Shown: positions 11,100-25,100, counted from the stretch's first letter. The stretch is 64,000 nucleotides of DNA from Tetraselmis striata (GCA_006384855.1 VCJN01003071.1:62001-126000); one strand, 5' to 3'. Numbers and translations: made by a program. The notes: generated by a model from the letters alone, not told the origin.

Positions 11100-11652
11100 C
11101 CTCCTGCGGGGCTACACGGACAGGCGTCCCGCTGTTAATACATTGCTGCTCAAACTAAGGACAAATTAAAGAGCGCATAAGCTGTTGGAGACACGCATGC
11201 ACGGAACGTGCGAGAAACTGTGCTCATCGGGGCACATGTTGCTGTGTGTCGGGCGGTGTCGTGGTGAGCACGGCTATTCCTACTAGCCAATGCTACCCGT
11301 ACTAGGTTGATGTATGTACGAGCGCCGCGTGGGCGACGGCGGGCTTTGCTGTTGCGACGAAACGGCGAGCGGGACGAATTCAACACGGCGGGAGGGGCCC
11401 CCGCAAGCACCTGAATCATGTTGCCCCGCTGCTCTCGAAGCCGCGTCTACCCTACCGGGGAAAAGTTCACCGGAGAGGGCCGTTCAGGAGACGTTGTCCC
11501 ACTGTGGGTGCGTCGTGGGTGCTGAGAGGACTACAGACGAGTAGACGACGAGACGAGTACTGGTACCCATACTTCACCCCCACCGCCCGCTACTACAACT
11601 TCCTGTATTCTTGTGTATGAGCAGTAGGGACCAACGACGCGAGAGTACCCGT

Positions 11653-11706
11653 ACAGGTACCAGGTACCTGGTACCAGGTACCCGTACCCCTGGTACCAGG
11701 TACCTC
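11653..11706. repeat. Cluster of GGTACC / GGTACCTGGTACC palindromes
   Basis: GGTACC or close variants occur about six times in roughly 55 bases, spaced by CA, TG or CCC. The block is largely self-complementary and could form a cruciform. Function unknown. Similar GGTACC-rich text occurs in the Ty3 LTRs (for example near 34988-34995), so it may be a remnant of a related LTR. Confidence 0.75.
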
Positions 11707-11911
11707 CGAGAGCACCGCCGGCCCTTCGACTACAGGTACAGTACCCGGTACTACTGCCAGCGGGCGCTCGCTCCGCCGGCGCTGGTACTTCGCGCTTGTA
11801 GTAGTGCCTTCCCCAGTCGCTGCAGAGGACCTTTCTGATTGCCTTTTATTTTGGTGATTTCCGATTTCGCCTTCTGCTGCTAGCTCAGGTAAATATTAGT
11901 AGTGCCTTCCC

Positions 11912-11950
11912 CGCCCCCCCCCCCCCCCCCCCCCCACCCCCCCCCCCCCG
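11912..11950. repeat. Poly(C) run in intergenic DNA
   Basis: A C tract of more than 35 bases interrupted once by A, outside any supported gene. Confidence 0.9.
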
Positions 11951-12710
11951 TGGGCCCGCCCGCGCCCCCGCTTGCATGCCGACTCTACCCCGTGCTATTT
12001 TAACTATACCGAACCCGTACAGGTAGTCAAAGCAGTATTAATAAACCCCGCCTCAAACAGGCGAGCATCCCCTGCCTCGCGTATTTTTCCCCCTACCTCT
12101 TGGGTTGAGCGGAGGAAAAGGAGAGCCGCGTCCGAAATCGCCTGGAATACGTGAGAATCGATACCGGTCGCAATACGGTTTTATCACGGATTTTTAGGCG
12201 TCCGTCCTCCGTCCTCCGTCCTCCCCCATACGCGCTTCGTGCATGAACCGTCATACGTTCGGTGTTCGCTCGTTTGATTTCACGGTGCTGGTACGTGTAC
12301 GGTGTGGTTCTGAATGGATGCGCGTGTATTCTAGCCCAGGCACGTCATATATTCGTCTAAAACGCCAAACTAACGCGGTACCGCAGCGCGTTTTTACTGC
12401 TGTTGAATCAGCAAGCGAGACTATTCAGCGACTATTCCTTACCTATATACGGTAGTCCAAGTATATCCTGTAAAATGATAATGCTGTAAAAAGGGGTCGC
12501 CGCGGTGCGGGGGCAGTCCGCCGACCCGGGGCCCGGCGTCCGTCGACGGACGGGCGACGGTCGAACGACGGCGTCCGGCGTCCGGTGCCGGTACAGGCGG
12601 CGGGCGTGGCGATTCGCGCCGTGCCCGCCCCGTAGACCTGACGACCGGCCCGACCTGCGCGGCCTCGTGCGGGATGCGGGCCGCCTGTGGGCGGCTTGTA
12701 CTGTACTTGC

Positions 12711-12887
12711 GGACTACAGCTGTCCTCGTGCGAGCCGTACGGTCTGTAGTGGTTTGAAGCCGCTACCATCGGGGTTTGGTACGGGCTACCCCATCGCCCG
12801 CGAGCCCTGCGCTCCCGGCCGGGGAGCTACTTAGGACAGCCACCAGCAGCTCGTCTGCCATCTTCCAGCTCGCTGCCTTCGGCAGCG
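12711..12887 (+). repeat. 177-bp direct repeat, copy 1
   Basis: This 177-bp segment recurs at 14804-14980 with four mismatches and no gap. Both copies stop abruptly in unrelated flanks. The pair encloses about 1.9 kb. It might be a short LTR-like terminal repeat of a non-coding element, or a segmental duplication. The ends are not TG...CA at the visible limits. Confidence 0.85.
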
Positions 12888-14803
12888 GCTTCGCGTACTT
12901 GTGCGCGCGGGGGTCACTGAGGCTGAACAAGTCCGCACCGAGGTTCATCCACCCGGTAGTGAGTCGTCGTGCCGCGCACATGCGTTACAACATCAGGCAG
13001 CGACAGACAGCCCCTCGGTAGTGTGGTTTTCCCTACTCGTGCGCCCGAGGTCGTTTCCGTTTTTGCCCTGGCTTTGCAGTTGGGACGTTTTCGGGTGGCG
13101 ATGCGCACGGCAAGGAATTGGAGCTGGGGGGTCCCCGTTGGGGGGGTTTTAACCTCAACACCCGAAGTCGAGTCGCAATACAGGCCTTCGGGGCTCCCGC
13201 AGTGGAGCGCCCTCTCGCAGTAGTCAACTCTTGAGGTTTAGGTGAGGTGGACGCGCTCGGCACCATGGCCGCTGCTCGTCACGGTTGTCAACGACGACAA
13301 CTACGCCCACCGCAACAAATCGGCGCGGACGGAGGAGGACGTCCGTGTCGTCGGGGCGACCACTTGTTGTCCCGCAAGACACTGCAACCCAGTCCCCGTG
13401 TCCTCGCAGCAGGGCGCCGTGGCATCAACGGTCGTTACATGCTGTGGTTTCCCGGAACTACTCGCGTAATTGGCATGTTACATGGGTGGCGCCGCTCACG
13501 CGCCGGTGTTTTGAGAGGGCTCGTTGCCCTCGCCCCAATGAAGCTTCAGCAACGTTTGATGTGGTCGCAGTGGGAGGCGTTTGTGCGGCCCGTGCCGATG
13601 CGTCTCCGACGTCTCCTACTCCAACGTCGTCGTCACAAGGACCACGACAACCTGCAGCTGCCCGCCGGGGGGCAGCTCTACCACCTGGCGTGCCTGGCGT
13701 CTCGTGCTGTACGTAACTACCCTTGGCCAACTCTGGGTTTGGGACTTCGGCGGCCGTCGCTGGTGCAGCAGCAGCGGCCGCCTCGTCGTCACCTTCGCTC
13801 CGACATCATTGGCATCGTTACGGGCCGGCATAGGCTACAAGGGCCTCTATGCCGGCCAACCCGCTTCCAACGTGAGTCACGGCAACGCATCTGTGACAAC
13901 ACGAGCTGCCCGCCGGGGGACAGCTCCGCCACCTAACGCGACTTGTGCGTTTCGTGGCATCATCCTAAGCCTACGCTTTGTGGGTTGGTCAGCAGCCGTC
14001 GTTGGTGCAGCAACGGCGGTCGGCTCACCGCTCTCCGCGAAGAAAGACCCACGGCGACAGCTAACCGAGTCGGCGGGTCTTCTGCGACGTCGCCGACAAC
14101 CGACCCCGACACACCTGAACCGGTACGGCACGACCACACAGGGTTCCACATTTCCGCGCCCTCAGCGTTGTGCGTTTCACCCGCCGCTCTTCGCGCAAGG
14201 GGGCGAAACAACCACCGCTGGTTTTGACAGCAGCAGTACATCGCTGTCATCGCGAGTTGTTGCGTGTCCACCCCTCGTAACGTGCATCGCCAGTACAGGT
14301 ACAGGGTACGAGTTATCATCGCGTCGGGTACAGTGCACCAGTACTTCACCTGACTGTACTCGGCGCGCTCGTGCGCGCAGCTGTACTCGTCCTACTCGTG
14401 CCTGTGCCGCTGCTTTGCTGGGCGCTCGTCGTCGCCAACTTGGGCTTTGCTACCCCTGCTGCTTCTACTGGCCTGCAGTTCCGGCTTGTGCCGCACGCCA
14501 CCATGGCGCGCAACCAATGCTATAGGGCGCCGTCGGGAGACGGCGCCTTAATTCCGCGACACGTCCGGCCTATGTCCTGCCGGCGTCAACATCTCCCGCC
14601 CGCGTCTGATGCGCCTGCGCCTCGATCGAGGTCCTCTTGGCGCGAGACCCCTCTACAACTCAAGACATCTTCCGCCTTCGTCTGGTCGGCACGCCTGCCG
14701 ACTGCCCACGCTCGCAGTCGTAAACGAACCGCGTATAAACCGGCAAAACCAGACTCGAATGCATGATTGAAATGATCTAAACGTGTTTATGGGGTTTCCT
14801 AAC
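12888..14803. repeat. Region between the 177-bp repeats, with a decayed ~245-bp internal repeat
   Basis: Blocks recur at a spacing of about 245 bases. AGCTGCCCGCCGGGG is at about 13656 and 13904, and a GCCGTCG(C/T)TGGTGCAGCA block is at about 13753 and 13997. Several long open frames cross here (for example 13247-13936 and 13581-14525, both +), but they are Arg, Thr and Pro rich, overlap in different frames and match no family. No gene is claimed. Confidence 0.5.
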
Positions 14804-14980
14804 GGACTACAGCTGTCCTAGTGCGACCCGTACGGTCTGTAGTGGTTTGAAGCCGTTACCATCGGGGTTTGGTACGGGCTACCCCATCGCCCGCGAGCCC
14901 TGCGCTCTCGGCCGGGGAGCTACTTAGGACAGCCACCAGCAGCTCGTCTGCCATCTTCCAGCTCGCTGCCTTCGGCAGCG
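14804..14980 (+). repeat. 177-bp direct repeat, copy 2
   Basis: Second copy of 12711-12887, about 97.7% identical by eye. Just outside it, the phrase CTCGAATGCATGAT occurs at about 14754 and again at about 15110, so this side carries a further short direct repeat that flanks the copy. Confidence 0.85.
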
Positions 14981-17224
14981 CCCTCCCGTTTTCCGCCTCC
15001 GCCCTGCGGGCTCCTCCTCCGACATTCCCTCCCCTTTCGCTGAACCTTCCTAGCCATGAAATGGCGCTTTTCCGTGTAAATCCTCCTCACTCTTTTTGGC
15101 AAAACCTGACTCGAATGCATGATTTAAATTGCTCATCTTGTAGTGCTGTTTTTTTTTGGGGGGGTAGTACAACTTTTAGCGGTGGGTTGGGTACCGGCCT
15201 TTTTGTAATGCACACCAGTAGTCAGCGGCCCGCTTTTACGCGGCTTGCAGATTTAATCTGGTTTACAAAATAATACGTCTCTTTTGAAAAATAAATTACT
15301 GACAAATCTAACGCTAAAAGCATTATTACCCGGAAACAACAGTATTACAAGATCAACACGACAAGCCGGCTAAAAGCGGCCCGCATCCCGCACGGCCGCA
15401 CCACGCTCAACCCAAGAGGTAGGGGCACCTCCACAGATCCCCGGCGCGAAGCGCCGCTTAGTAAAAACATACATCCCATATATGAGATAACTATCATCTG
15501 CAGCAGCATAGCCGGCACTACTGAAGTGGCTACTAGAGATGCGTTTTTGGGGTTTCCTTCCCCTCCCTTAACTCTAGGGTATGCGGGTGTCGACACCGGT
15601 TGCCCGCGGCCTCTGCGCCACGCCAATTTGGAAGATTGGATGTAGTATTTAATGTTTTTGCAGACTACACGGATACGACATTATATGACGAGGGCGTTCT
15701 TAACCCGCGTGCAATCGCGCGCAAAGGCTTTGGATTGTACATGTACCTCGGTATGCCGTTGTTATCCCGCTTGCCTATTACTAGGGTCCAACGTAGTGAC
15801 CTAACCCAGTCCAGCGCTTTGCGCCGTACATGTGAAGGGAACACCCATCGGGGAACGAGGGTGCCGAATGGTGGCCAAATGTGCGCAAGTGCGGGACGCC
15901 CTCCCCGGTCGCAACGACGACGCTCGACCGGACCACCAACGCATACCGGTAAACAAGAACGGACATCACGGTCGACGCGGATGGAGTGAGGGGGAGGAGC
16001 GGGCCACCCATATATTGAGGGTGACCGCGGAGTGGGCGAAGACATGGCGCGGTTGCTGGCCGGGGATCGCGGGCGGGCATAGCGACGGAGTAATACATGT
16101 CGGGACGCCACTCTGGGGACGGCACTCTCTGGGGATGGGCCAATCTAGAGAGGGGGATGATGTGGCGGCATTTTAAAATCAAAATTGAAAAGATGTCGCC
16201 CCCCCCCCTACGCGCCGCCCATACCCTTCACAATCACCATAAACACTGAAGTGAATCCCTTGTCGACGGGCGGCCATGAAGAAGCGATGGCACGCCGGCG
16301 CACGGTTGTGTGGGGCGGAAAGCGTCCCGTGCGCAGAAGGTAGTAGATAGCATGGACCGCAAAGCTGCGTCGGTGGGCGCGGGCAGCAGCCACAGTCAAC
16401 ATGTTCGAGCGGGCAGACTACGGTAGTGCTGGAGCCCGGCCCCCTAGACGCGGAAGACTCACCTCTGTCGCTACACGGGGGAGGACACAAGCGGTCCCGT
16501 CCCCGTATACGCCCCCCCAAACGGCTCGTCGTTGCCTCTATGAAAACGTATGGGGCATGCGGAGCGGGAGCTATATTGCACGTGTGCCCCGACGGCCGCG
16601 AGGCCCACTTCACGGTTGCTAGCAGGACTAGTAGGACTAGCAAATATACCAAAAATCATGTAGGGACTTTGTTGTCGAGAGGTTTCCGCCTGTCGGAGTG
16701 CAGCGACGGCAAGGCTATGGTAGGGTGGAGTAGCTCGAAATGGGGCTGCGAAGAAGCGGAGTTGTGCCGCGGATTGTAACCCGAGGACCGCGTGAAGGGG
16801 TGTACAATGGCGGACTTGCTTCACCTCACCCGTCGGCGGGCAATGTGTCGGTGCGTGGACATGCTACTGGCAGCGTTGGGCAACAAGGATTCGGCCGACG
16901 GCGCCGGGACCCTGAGTGTGATGCTACGTGCGGAGGCCAGATCGGAGGCAAGGGGTTTTGGCGTCGCCCTATGCCGTATGTTGGCGGTGGGGGAACGGGA
17001 GGTGAGGAATACACCGCCGTGAATCTTAACCAAGGCCACCAACCAGTGAGTAATTTACAACACGTTGGGGATGGATTCCGGGGCCATATGCGCGAGTCTA
17101 CTTCGAGGAACTGCGTATACAACCTCGTTATGATGGACATGGAAGACTGTGGGGTTTCGAGAGCCAGCAGAGCTAAGTACGCGACGTTGAGGCCACAATC
17201 AAGAAGGCGTTGGACCTGCGCTAG
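14981..17224. other. No confirmed gene; possible 5' exons of the KDZ transposase
   Basis: No family could be assigned. One stretch at 16807-17001 reads as an open exon from ATG to a good donor (GAG|GTGAGG), 65 codons, alanine and arginine rich. It could be an N-terminal exon of the transposase gene that follows, but phase continuity with 17225 could not be shown. A short frame near 15625-15775 is open but unrecognised. Confidence 0.35.
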
Positions 17225-20200
17225 ACACTGGGTCACTCAAACTTCCTTGCTTGTCCAAGGAAAGGCTTGCGGAGTGCCCTTCTTCCCCACGAGGATCCAA
17301 TGGTTCAGCAACACTTGGATGGTAGGTGCAAACCGCGCGACACACCGTGACCACGATCCAACGGGTATGTTGTCGTCTAGGGAGGGGGCCCTCTGTGGAG
17401 CGGACTCTCCGGGGAAAGGACATCTGTCGCAACTGAAGGGCCCCTATGTGGAGGGGACCCTCCAGGGAAAGGACCCTATGGTGACCCTCTCGATGAACAT
17501 AGTAGTATATTCGTGCTGTCTAATGACTTGATGAACCTCTTTGATGCCTCTCGCAGTCGGTACGTATGCAGTGCCCTCCGTATTAGTGGAGCCGCCGGCT
17601 TGGTGTTAGGACTACACCTAACCCTGCACTATACCCACATAACCACTTATCTCATATTATTATCATTTCCTATATCATATCACTACCTGCCGTACTTCTG
17701 TAACTTGTACTGTAACATGTACGCATACCATTTATCATTATCAATCCCAATCACCGATGCTACTACTAACAGTACCCGATGCTGCTACTGACATTCCCCG
17801 ATACTGCTACTGACATTCCCCGATGCTATATTTCCGATATGCCCAAGACTGACCGCTGAACTGCTCTGCCGCTGCTCTGCCTATGTGCTGCTGACTGCCG
17901 ATAAATAGCTGAACCAGCTGATGATCCTGTAACATTCGATACTGTTTCCTTACAACCTTTGCCTTCTTGCCTCTAATTGCATTAGGGCATTACTGTACCT
18001 CACATTGGTTTCGTTCGAGCTCTGGTTAAAGATCCCCGCCGCGCTTCCACCGCGTATGATCCCCCCCCCCCCCCCCTCCCCCGCCATCGTGAACGACCAG
18101 CCTGTCACTGCCGCCGCCGCTGCCGCTAACCATCGAAGTACAGCAGATTGACACCGCCCGGTGGCCCGTGTGATCCGGGCCTAGCTGGCCAAACCAACAA
18201 CCCGAGCCCTAGCCACGGACATCACCCACGCATCGCCAATGGACGTAACTTCGCCCCCCCCCCCCCCCGCCCCACCGCCGCGCCCGTACGCTTCCCCTGC
18301 CAACGACATCCCTACCGATCGACGCCGTCCGAGCCTTCCAGCTGCTACCCTGGACTCCCTTCGTTGCCACCTTGAAACTGTCGACGCTGAATTCGCCGCT
18401 ATGGCTAGGCCGGATATTGCCGTTATGCTGAAACCTGCTCTGGCTATATAGTAAAATAGGCCATTCTGTTATAGTCTGCCCTGAGACTAACCTCGCTGAC
18501 AAAAGCTTAGCAAGCTAAAGTGGCTGCCACCGAAACCTCTAAGGGTCGTGAGGCCATGAACCTGAATGACCAATGACGGGTTGGGGCGGAGTATGCTGTC
18601 AGCATTCGAATTATAATTCAATCGAATTTGTCCTAGCTCCGCCGTGTTATCCCCCAACCTCCGAGGCCCGATCTCCAATGGCACTGAATCCGGACGAGAA
18701 TAGCCCGGCTACCGCCGCCCTAGTGGCTGATGCACAAGCTGAGGCCTCCTCGGTATTGCCCACCGAGTCGTACGAACCATAGTCGCTCACCAGCGAGCAG
18801 GTTCGTAGGTCCCTGTCTGCCGCTGACTTTGCCATCCCTGCGGATAATCCAACCGAGGGCCTGTCTCGTACTGAGAAACGTTATGCTATTCGACAAATCC
18901 GCCAACGCCATTACGCTAAACAACGGCGGGCTAAAAAGATTATAAAACGACCAACTGCCTGCCCACCTGACTCTACTCGTTTTGATACAACTGAAATGTC
19001 TCTACTCAACTCTAAACATATGGTCCTATAAACTATGGACGCTTGTGCCTCTGCGTTTGACGCTGTTTGCCCTCAGTACTGCTCTAAGGATAAACCCTTT
19101 ACCTCCACTTTAGCAATTGTCATACTGTACGAATAACTCCACCGTACGACGAATCGGTATTACCAATTCTCGAACATTTTGAGACTCAGGAATCACCTTA
19201 TAACACCCGTGCTATAATCATTTTGCCCCGCTGGTTTTCTGACTTAGGGAAATCTTGTACCTCTATACTGAAAAGTACAAACGACTCCATCCCTACCCCG
19301 CGAGTACATGTTCTACACTGCCACATCTACCACTGAGGACTTGCCAATGCCACCCACACAGTGGATAGTTGACGTATACCTCGCAGATCGAAGAACGTGA
19401 GGCTGCGGCCATAAATTATGTCATGGCCACTGAGGACTACAAAGCCCCCAACTACGAATATCAAGGTAAGACATACATCCCGCGTGCCCGGGTTGTAAGC
19501 TTTAGGCGAGGGACTTCAGCATAGGCAAGGAAAAGGTTTGCAGCAAAGGAGATTGTTACAGTGCACCGGGGTGTACATGGCTTTATACAACTATCGGCTC
19601 AGCAGTCGGTCGCATGCGCAGGCATCAAGCTTGGGTATGCAATCTAGGCTTGGAGTCATCAGGGAGCCATCGGGGCGTAATGGCTGACGAGGGCATGATC
19701 ACGTGGGCGTGATCACGTGTAGCATGTGCGTAGTCTACATGTATGGGCGGATGAGCAGTATGTATATAGGCGTGCTAGGATATAAGTGAGTGGACAGTGT
19801 GGGTATGGGTGTACACATGAATGCGGGTATAGGTATGCAGGTAGGGTTATGGTGGTAACCCTAACATTCCATCCCGGCCCCAAAAAAAAGCAGACCCGTG
19901 GGAATGATTCGCAGGGGAAGCGGGTGGGGTATTCGGCGGACAGGGCACGATGATCAGTGTGCGCAAGCATTGCGACAGGGACAAGTAGATTGTGTCGGGC
20001 ATAATCATGGAGCATATCATTACGACTTGTCAGGTTAGCATATGTCGCCCAGGAATTGTGGAATACGGGATGGCAGTGCATAGCAAAGGGCAAGCGGAGT
20101 TGGCAGGCGGACTGTGGCAAGCTGACTGCAAAGCAATATGTGTGACGTTGCCATAGCAAAAGGCAAGCAGAGTTGGCAGGAATTGGCAGGCGGGGTTTGA

Positions 20201-22164
20201 CAAGCTGTATGCGAAGCAATATATGTGACGTTGACATCCAGACTTTATTTGGGCGAGTTTGGCATATGCTACGTATGCTTGATACACAGGTATTGGCGAG
20301 CTCTAACTTTCAGTCATGTATTTCTGCATATGGTATTGTGGCGATGTCAATGTAATCCGCAGAGTCCACGTGTTGGTACAACAAGTCAGCGGGTGTGAGC
20401 GGGTTTGCGCCGTAGCGGGCGTCAAGCGGAGTGCATGTAGTTGCGGATTGGTAGGCATCGTGGCATAAAATAAAACCGACGAGGGATAAGGTATATTGCC
20501 AGGCGTTATCACATAACGAGCATGAGCGGTAAATGTTTTGTCATAACCGAGGTGAAGCGGGGATTGCGGTCTTTCATTATTATGCGATAAAGGTTGTAAG
20601 GGCGGGAAATATTGTAAATAAGTAAAACGGGCAAGCCGAGGAGCGTCTACGTGGATACGACAAGGGATGAAGTGGGCTCGTACTGTAAATGCGTGTACAC
20701 GTGTGGGTGTAGCGGCAAAGATATTTCGCAGAGGGCGGCATGCCAGTGATAAGCAAAGTTCATGGGAACAATTACCTAGGGGCATATGTGTGGGTGTACG
20801 GGAGACACGGAGCCTATGGATTGATATGAAAATTTTCGCAGGTTGGTACGATGGGCAAGTCTGTGGGCAAATCCTATTGCGCATAATGGGTCATCATATG
20901 TTTTCCAAATAGTAGTGCGTGCGGCATCAAGCAAGGTGGCCGGCAGCGTGGGTACAGTACTTTTGGAATGACCAAATCAAGACAGAATTTGTCCGAGGCG
21001 GGCAGGCATACTTATAAGCATAACCCGTTGCTGGAATTATATTACGTGATTGTGAATACGGTTACCATAGTCGTAGTTTGCTTCGGTGGTATAGTTGTGG
21101 CGACATGGTCGATTGTTAATTCTAGATTAACTTGAAGGTGGAAGTAGTGCATGGTAAATACGAGAGAAAATCGGGCAACGTGTCCGTAGATCTGTGTCAA
21201 GCAGTTGAATGTCGTTGTTTGTTAATTCTTGGCGTAAATCCGGACGACAAGACCGGGCATCGGTCTCATTCTAAGAGCTTTCATTGCAATATAATATGTC
21301 CGGATGCGGCGGGTGCGGGCGGGGGTCAGTGGTTTGCCATGTATGGTAGTGAGTGACGGCGGCTTGGGCGGGCAGGTGACGGAGAGTGGCATGCATATAT
21401 AGTGTGGTCTGAGCGTGATCTAAGAACTATTTTGTATGAAAAAGCGTCATATTGTCAAAGCGTATTCATGCGAAAAAGTTCTTACTGGGCATAGGTTTTA
21501 TTATATTTTTTGTAAGTGCGTAAAAGGTAAGCTACATGTCCGTGCGGTTTCCAGAAACTTTTGTGTATTGCCACAAATATTATGGAAGGGGTGTGGTCAT
21601 GCGAAAAGTATGTATATTCATTCCATCCTTACGATATGAACCGCCGAATTCCAAAAAAATCGTTAATTGTGGTGCGGGGGCAAATTGCGAATGGCAACAA
21701 TGTTTGGAAGGGCGTGTGTCCCGTTGGCTATGTAATGGCCCAAATATTCGTGTTCGTTAAGGCAGTTGCAGCAGTATGCGATGTTTGGCAAGCAAAACAA
21801 GCGTGGTTTTGAGGTGTATGAAGTGTTCATTGAGCGAGATACACATACCAAAACGTTGTCAAACTAGAATAGGAATAAACGCGGTGTTATGCGAATGCAA
21901 AACAACGTTACCCAGCATCAAGCGTTAAATTGACGATGGATTATTGGACAGTCCAAATGCCATGGTCTGGAATTCGAGCCCACCGAACCGAGTTTTGAAC
22001 GATACTGTGCGGGCATCGTATATGTTTGATTGCAAGTTGGTGTTAGACCTAAACTCTGTCGAGGGCGGAATGTATACAATACAGCCGGACAGCATATCCA
22101 CTACGAGCATGGTGGCGTGTGGTACTGGAGTATTATTCGGCGGTTATATATGTATATATATGTA

Positions 22165-22197
<33 letters not shown>

Positions 22198-25100
22198 ATG
22201 TGCAATCTGTCGGTAGTCCATGCAAATGCGCATGCTACCATTGCATGCTCGGTCAAATAGGATAAGTGCAGCATAAGGCGGAAGCGATTACCCAATAAAT
22301 TCTGTGTCGAAACGGTCGCTTAATTGCGTTGTGTGTTTTTCTGATTCGGGAAGTGAGTGGCAATATGTTTTGCCGGGTGGTAGGTGGGCATCGTAGAGCA
22401 ATGGTATTTTGAAGTTGAAGCCGGGGCGGCACTGCTTAAAGGGGATTTAATGGCTGGCATGCTTGTTTATATGTTTAAGTATGAAGGTCCGAATTCGTTT
22501 TAGTACATCATTAGCATACCAGTCGGTGGTAACAACGAAAAAAACGCGATTTAATTGACTGGCGACAGTGCGGTCATTGCGTGGTACACGCGAATCACGG
22601 TGTAAGAGAATATATCATTGGGATCCCTTTAAAGTCGTGGTGTTAGCTTGTATAGCACCTCGCTATAAATAGAGCGGGGTTCGGCCGGATATAAGTGATA
22701 TAAGTGTGGCCGCCGGGGAGCGTAGTAATTTGGGTGCCGGTAGTTCATCTATTGGCTAGGTGGTAATTATGAGAAATGACACGCGAGAACACCGTTGAAA
22801 TTGTTCTTAAAGTTGGTTAAACAGTATAGACAAATTTAACCCCTGCTCAGCAGTATCTAGTAATGCGCAACTGAAATGTGCCGGACTCAGACGCTACAGG
22901 CATGGTTGATACGGCTGCGGCGGCCATCCGTATGGTAATAATAACGTAGGGCTGTACGGCGTAATTTCCCAGCGGCGCGGTACAGGTAGCGACTACCGGT
23001 ACCAGGATCATTAAATATATACGGGCAGGCGGCATTTATGTTCAAACAGTGTATCGCATCGCCGGAGTCTAACAGCATTTTACAAACCAGTGTGGACGGC
23101 CGGGCAATTTGTGTTTTAGCATTACCTGGTAGGAGTAAATATAATTATTGGACGTACTGGTACCTGTAGAGGTTACTAAAGCGTTTTTTGGTTTTCAAAG
23201 CGGGGCTGATGGCGATATTAATATCGGGCATATATATGTCTTACCTTCAGGCTCTAGCTCAAGAGCCCTGACGCGTGCAGACCGCATGCTGCGGCTGTGC
23301 GCGGTGTGCAGACCGCATGCTGCGGCTGTGCGCGGTGGTCGCCTGCGTATCGACAGTGCTATCCGCAAGGTACCCGGGTAGGCATCGACGACCCAGTTGG
23401 TCGGTGGCATAGGCAGGTTGTTAGTGGCAGATGTGGCGATGTATGTGGTCCAAACATGCGTCGACATGGTAATAGGGGATGAGGCGGTTTGACCTAGATG
23501 GGCGCTAGGACTTCCCGAGTTTTAAGACTAAATTCGCGAGGCGGCGCTATACTCGTTACAGTTAATAGTCGTTACCTCTATTTGTAGCGGTTTAGTCGCA
23601 AACCCTAAATCTGTAGCGGGGGAAGAAAATTATGGCATGGGTGTGGTATAGCGTGCTGTAATCGTCCCACGCATATTATTATGATGCTGAGTAAATAGGA
23701 TATATCATATTGCCAGTGATTTGGTCGTTAGTATGACTCATGAACAGCATGCCTACGAATCCTTTTTATACATGGCGCATATGCTTGTGGCAGGTGAATA
23801 AACACAGTATGACTGATACTGACGATGTAGTAGACTGACTATCGCATATACAAAAACTCGGATAGACCGTGGTAACGTAAAAGAAAAACATTTAACGATC
23901 AGCGAACTGTAGTCGTTACCAGTACCTGTACTCGTCAGGTCAGGCGCCAGTCGTTATTAATTAATTACTATAGGCATGCACGTGGGGTTATTACGATGAC
24001 TGAAGCCGTGGCGGGGGGCGGGCAGGCAGATGGCCAGGCAGGTTTGGGTTTTGCCAGTGCCGGGGCGGGGCGGTGAAGTCCGCAACATTTTGGGATAGCA
24101 GCATGTTTCGCTATTGCGGATAACAAGTGGCAGCAGCTGTGTCAGCTGGGATGGCAAAGCGGGCAGATGCTAGCAGGAACCGACGCAGCTCGCGCGAAGG
24201 CAACGAGTGCGCCGACTCGACAGGCAACGGGCCTGACGAGGAGCCCCGTCATGCGCAGACACCGGCCCGAGGGGCTCGGCCGCACTCTCAGGAGTTAACT
24301 CGCTCACTGGGGCAGGGCAACAGGCATAGTCTCGGGAATGGGGAACAATACGGCCAGTAAGACAGATTGTCGATTGGTTTTCAATTCGAAATCAAATCTA
24401 GGCTGGCCCCAGACCGTCGTTAACCGGCAAGGCGGTGCGAGTTCAGCTAGGTAATTCCCTTAGCTGCCTTCTGGCAGCCAATGTCTGGTGCCACTGTGGT
24501 GCCTTGCTCGTCGACGAGCATTTCATGACGGAGTTGCCCGTTCGGCGACATCCATCGCATATGCCGATATATTCGGTCATTTGCCGAGTGTTAGTGGCGG
24601 TGGGATGCGTGGTGGCGTGGGGGAGCGTGCGGCCCGGGGGGGGGGGGGGGGGGGGGGCGAAGTGACGTTAAATGGCAATGCGCGGGTGATGTCCGTGGCT
24701 AGGGCGCGGGTCGTAGGCGTGGCCAGCTCGGCCCGGATTACACGGGCCACCGGGCGGTGTCGGTCAGTACTTCGATGGTTATCGGCGGCGGCGGCGGCGG
24801 CGGCAGTGATACGCTGGTCGTTCACGATGGCACGGGGGGGGGGGGGGGGGGGGGGCGATCATACGCGGTGGAAGCACGGCGAGGATCTTTAACCAGAGCT
24901 CGAACGAAACCAATGTAAGCTTTAGGCGAGGGACTTCAGCATAGGCAAGGAAAAGGTTTGCAGCAAAGGAGATTGTTACAGTGCACCGGGGTGTACATGG
25001 CTTTATACAACTATCGGCTCAGCAGTCGGTCGCATGCGCAGGCATCAAGCTTGGGTATGCAATCTAGGCTTGGAGTCATCAGGGAGCCATCGGGGCGTAA

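Larger units (their letters stand above)
11100..12480. other. Upstream region of the kinase gene; no supported gene
   Basis: The first few hundred bases should contain the kinase promoter, but no TATA box or known element was recognised. Short frames show no family motifs. Two structural items stand out: the GGTACC cluster at about 11655-11705 and a C-rich homopolymer at about 11912-11950. Confidence 0.45.

Noticed and set aside
13247-14525. Overlapping long open frames (229 and 314 codons, +)
   Set aside because: They lie in different frames of a GC-rich, internally repeated region, are dominated by Arg/Thr/Pro/Ser and show no motif. Open frames of this size arise by chance at this GC content.
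16740-17531. 263-codon open frame (+) before the outer Ty3 element
   Set aside because: It crosses a good donor and the KDZ exon 17225-17321 in another frame. The KDZ exon has phase support and this frame has none.
19694-19720. GATCACGTG...GATCACGTG as a bHLH/E-box regulatory site
   Set aside because: It sits in both LTR copies of the inner element, so at most it is part of the LTR promoter. There is no evidence for a host regulatory role.
24127-24360. 77-codon frame (+) inside the inner element
   Set aside because: The element is transcribed from the minus strand and the frame has no motif.
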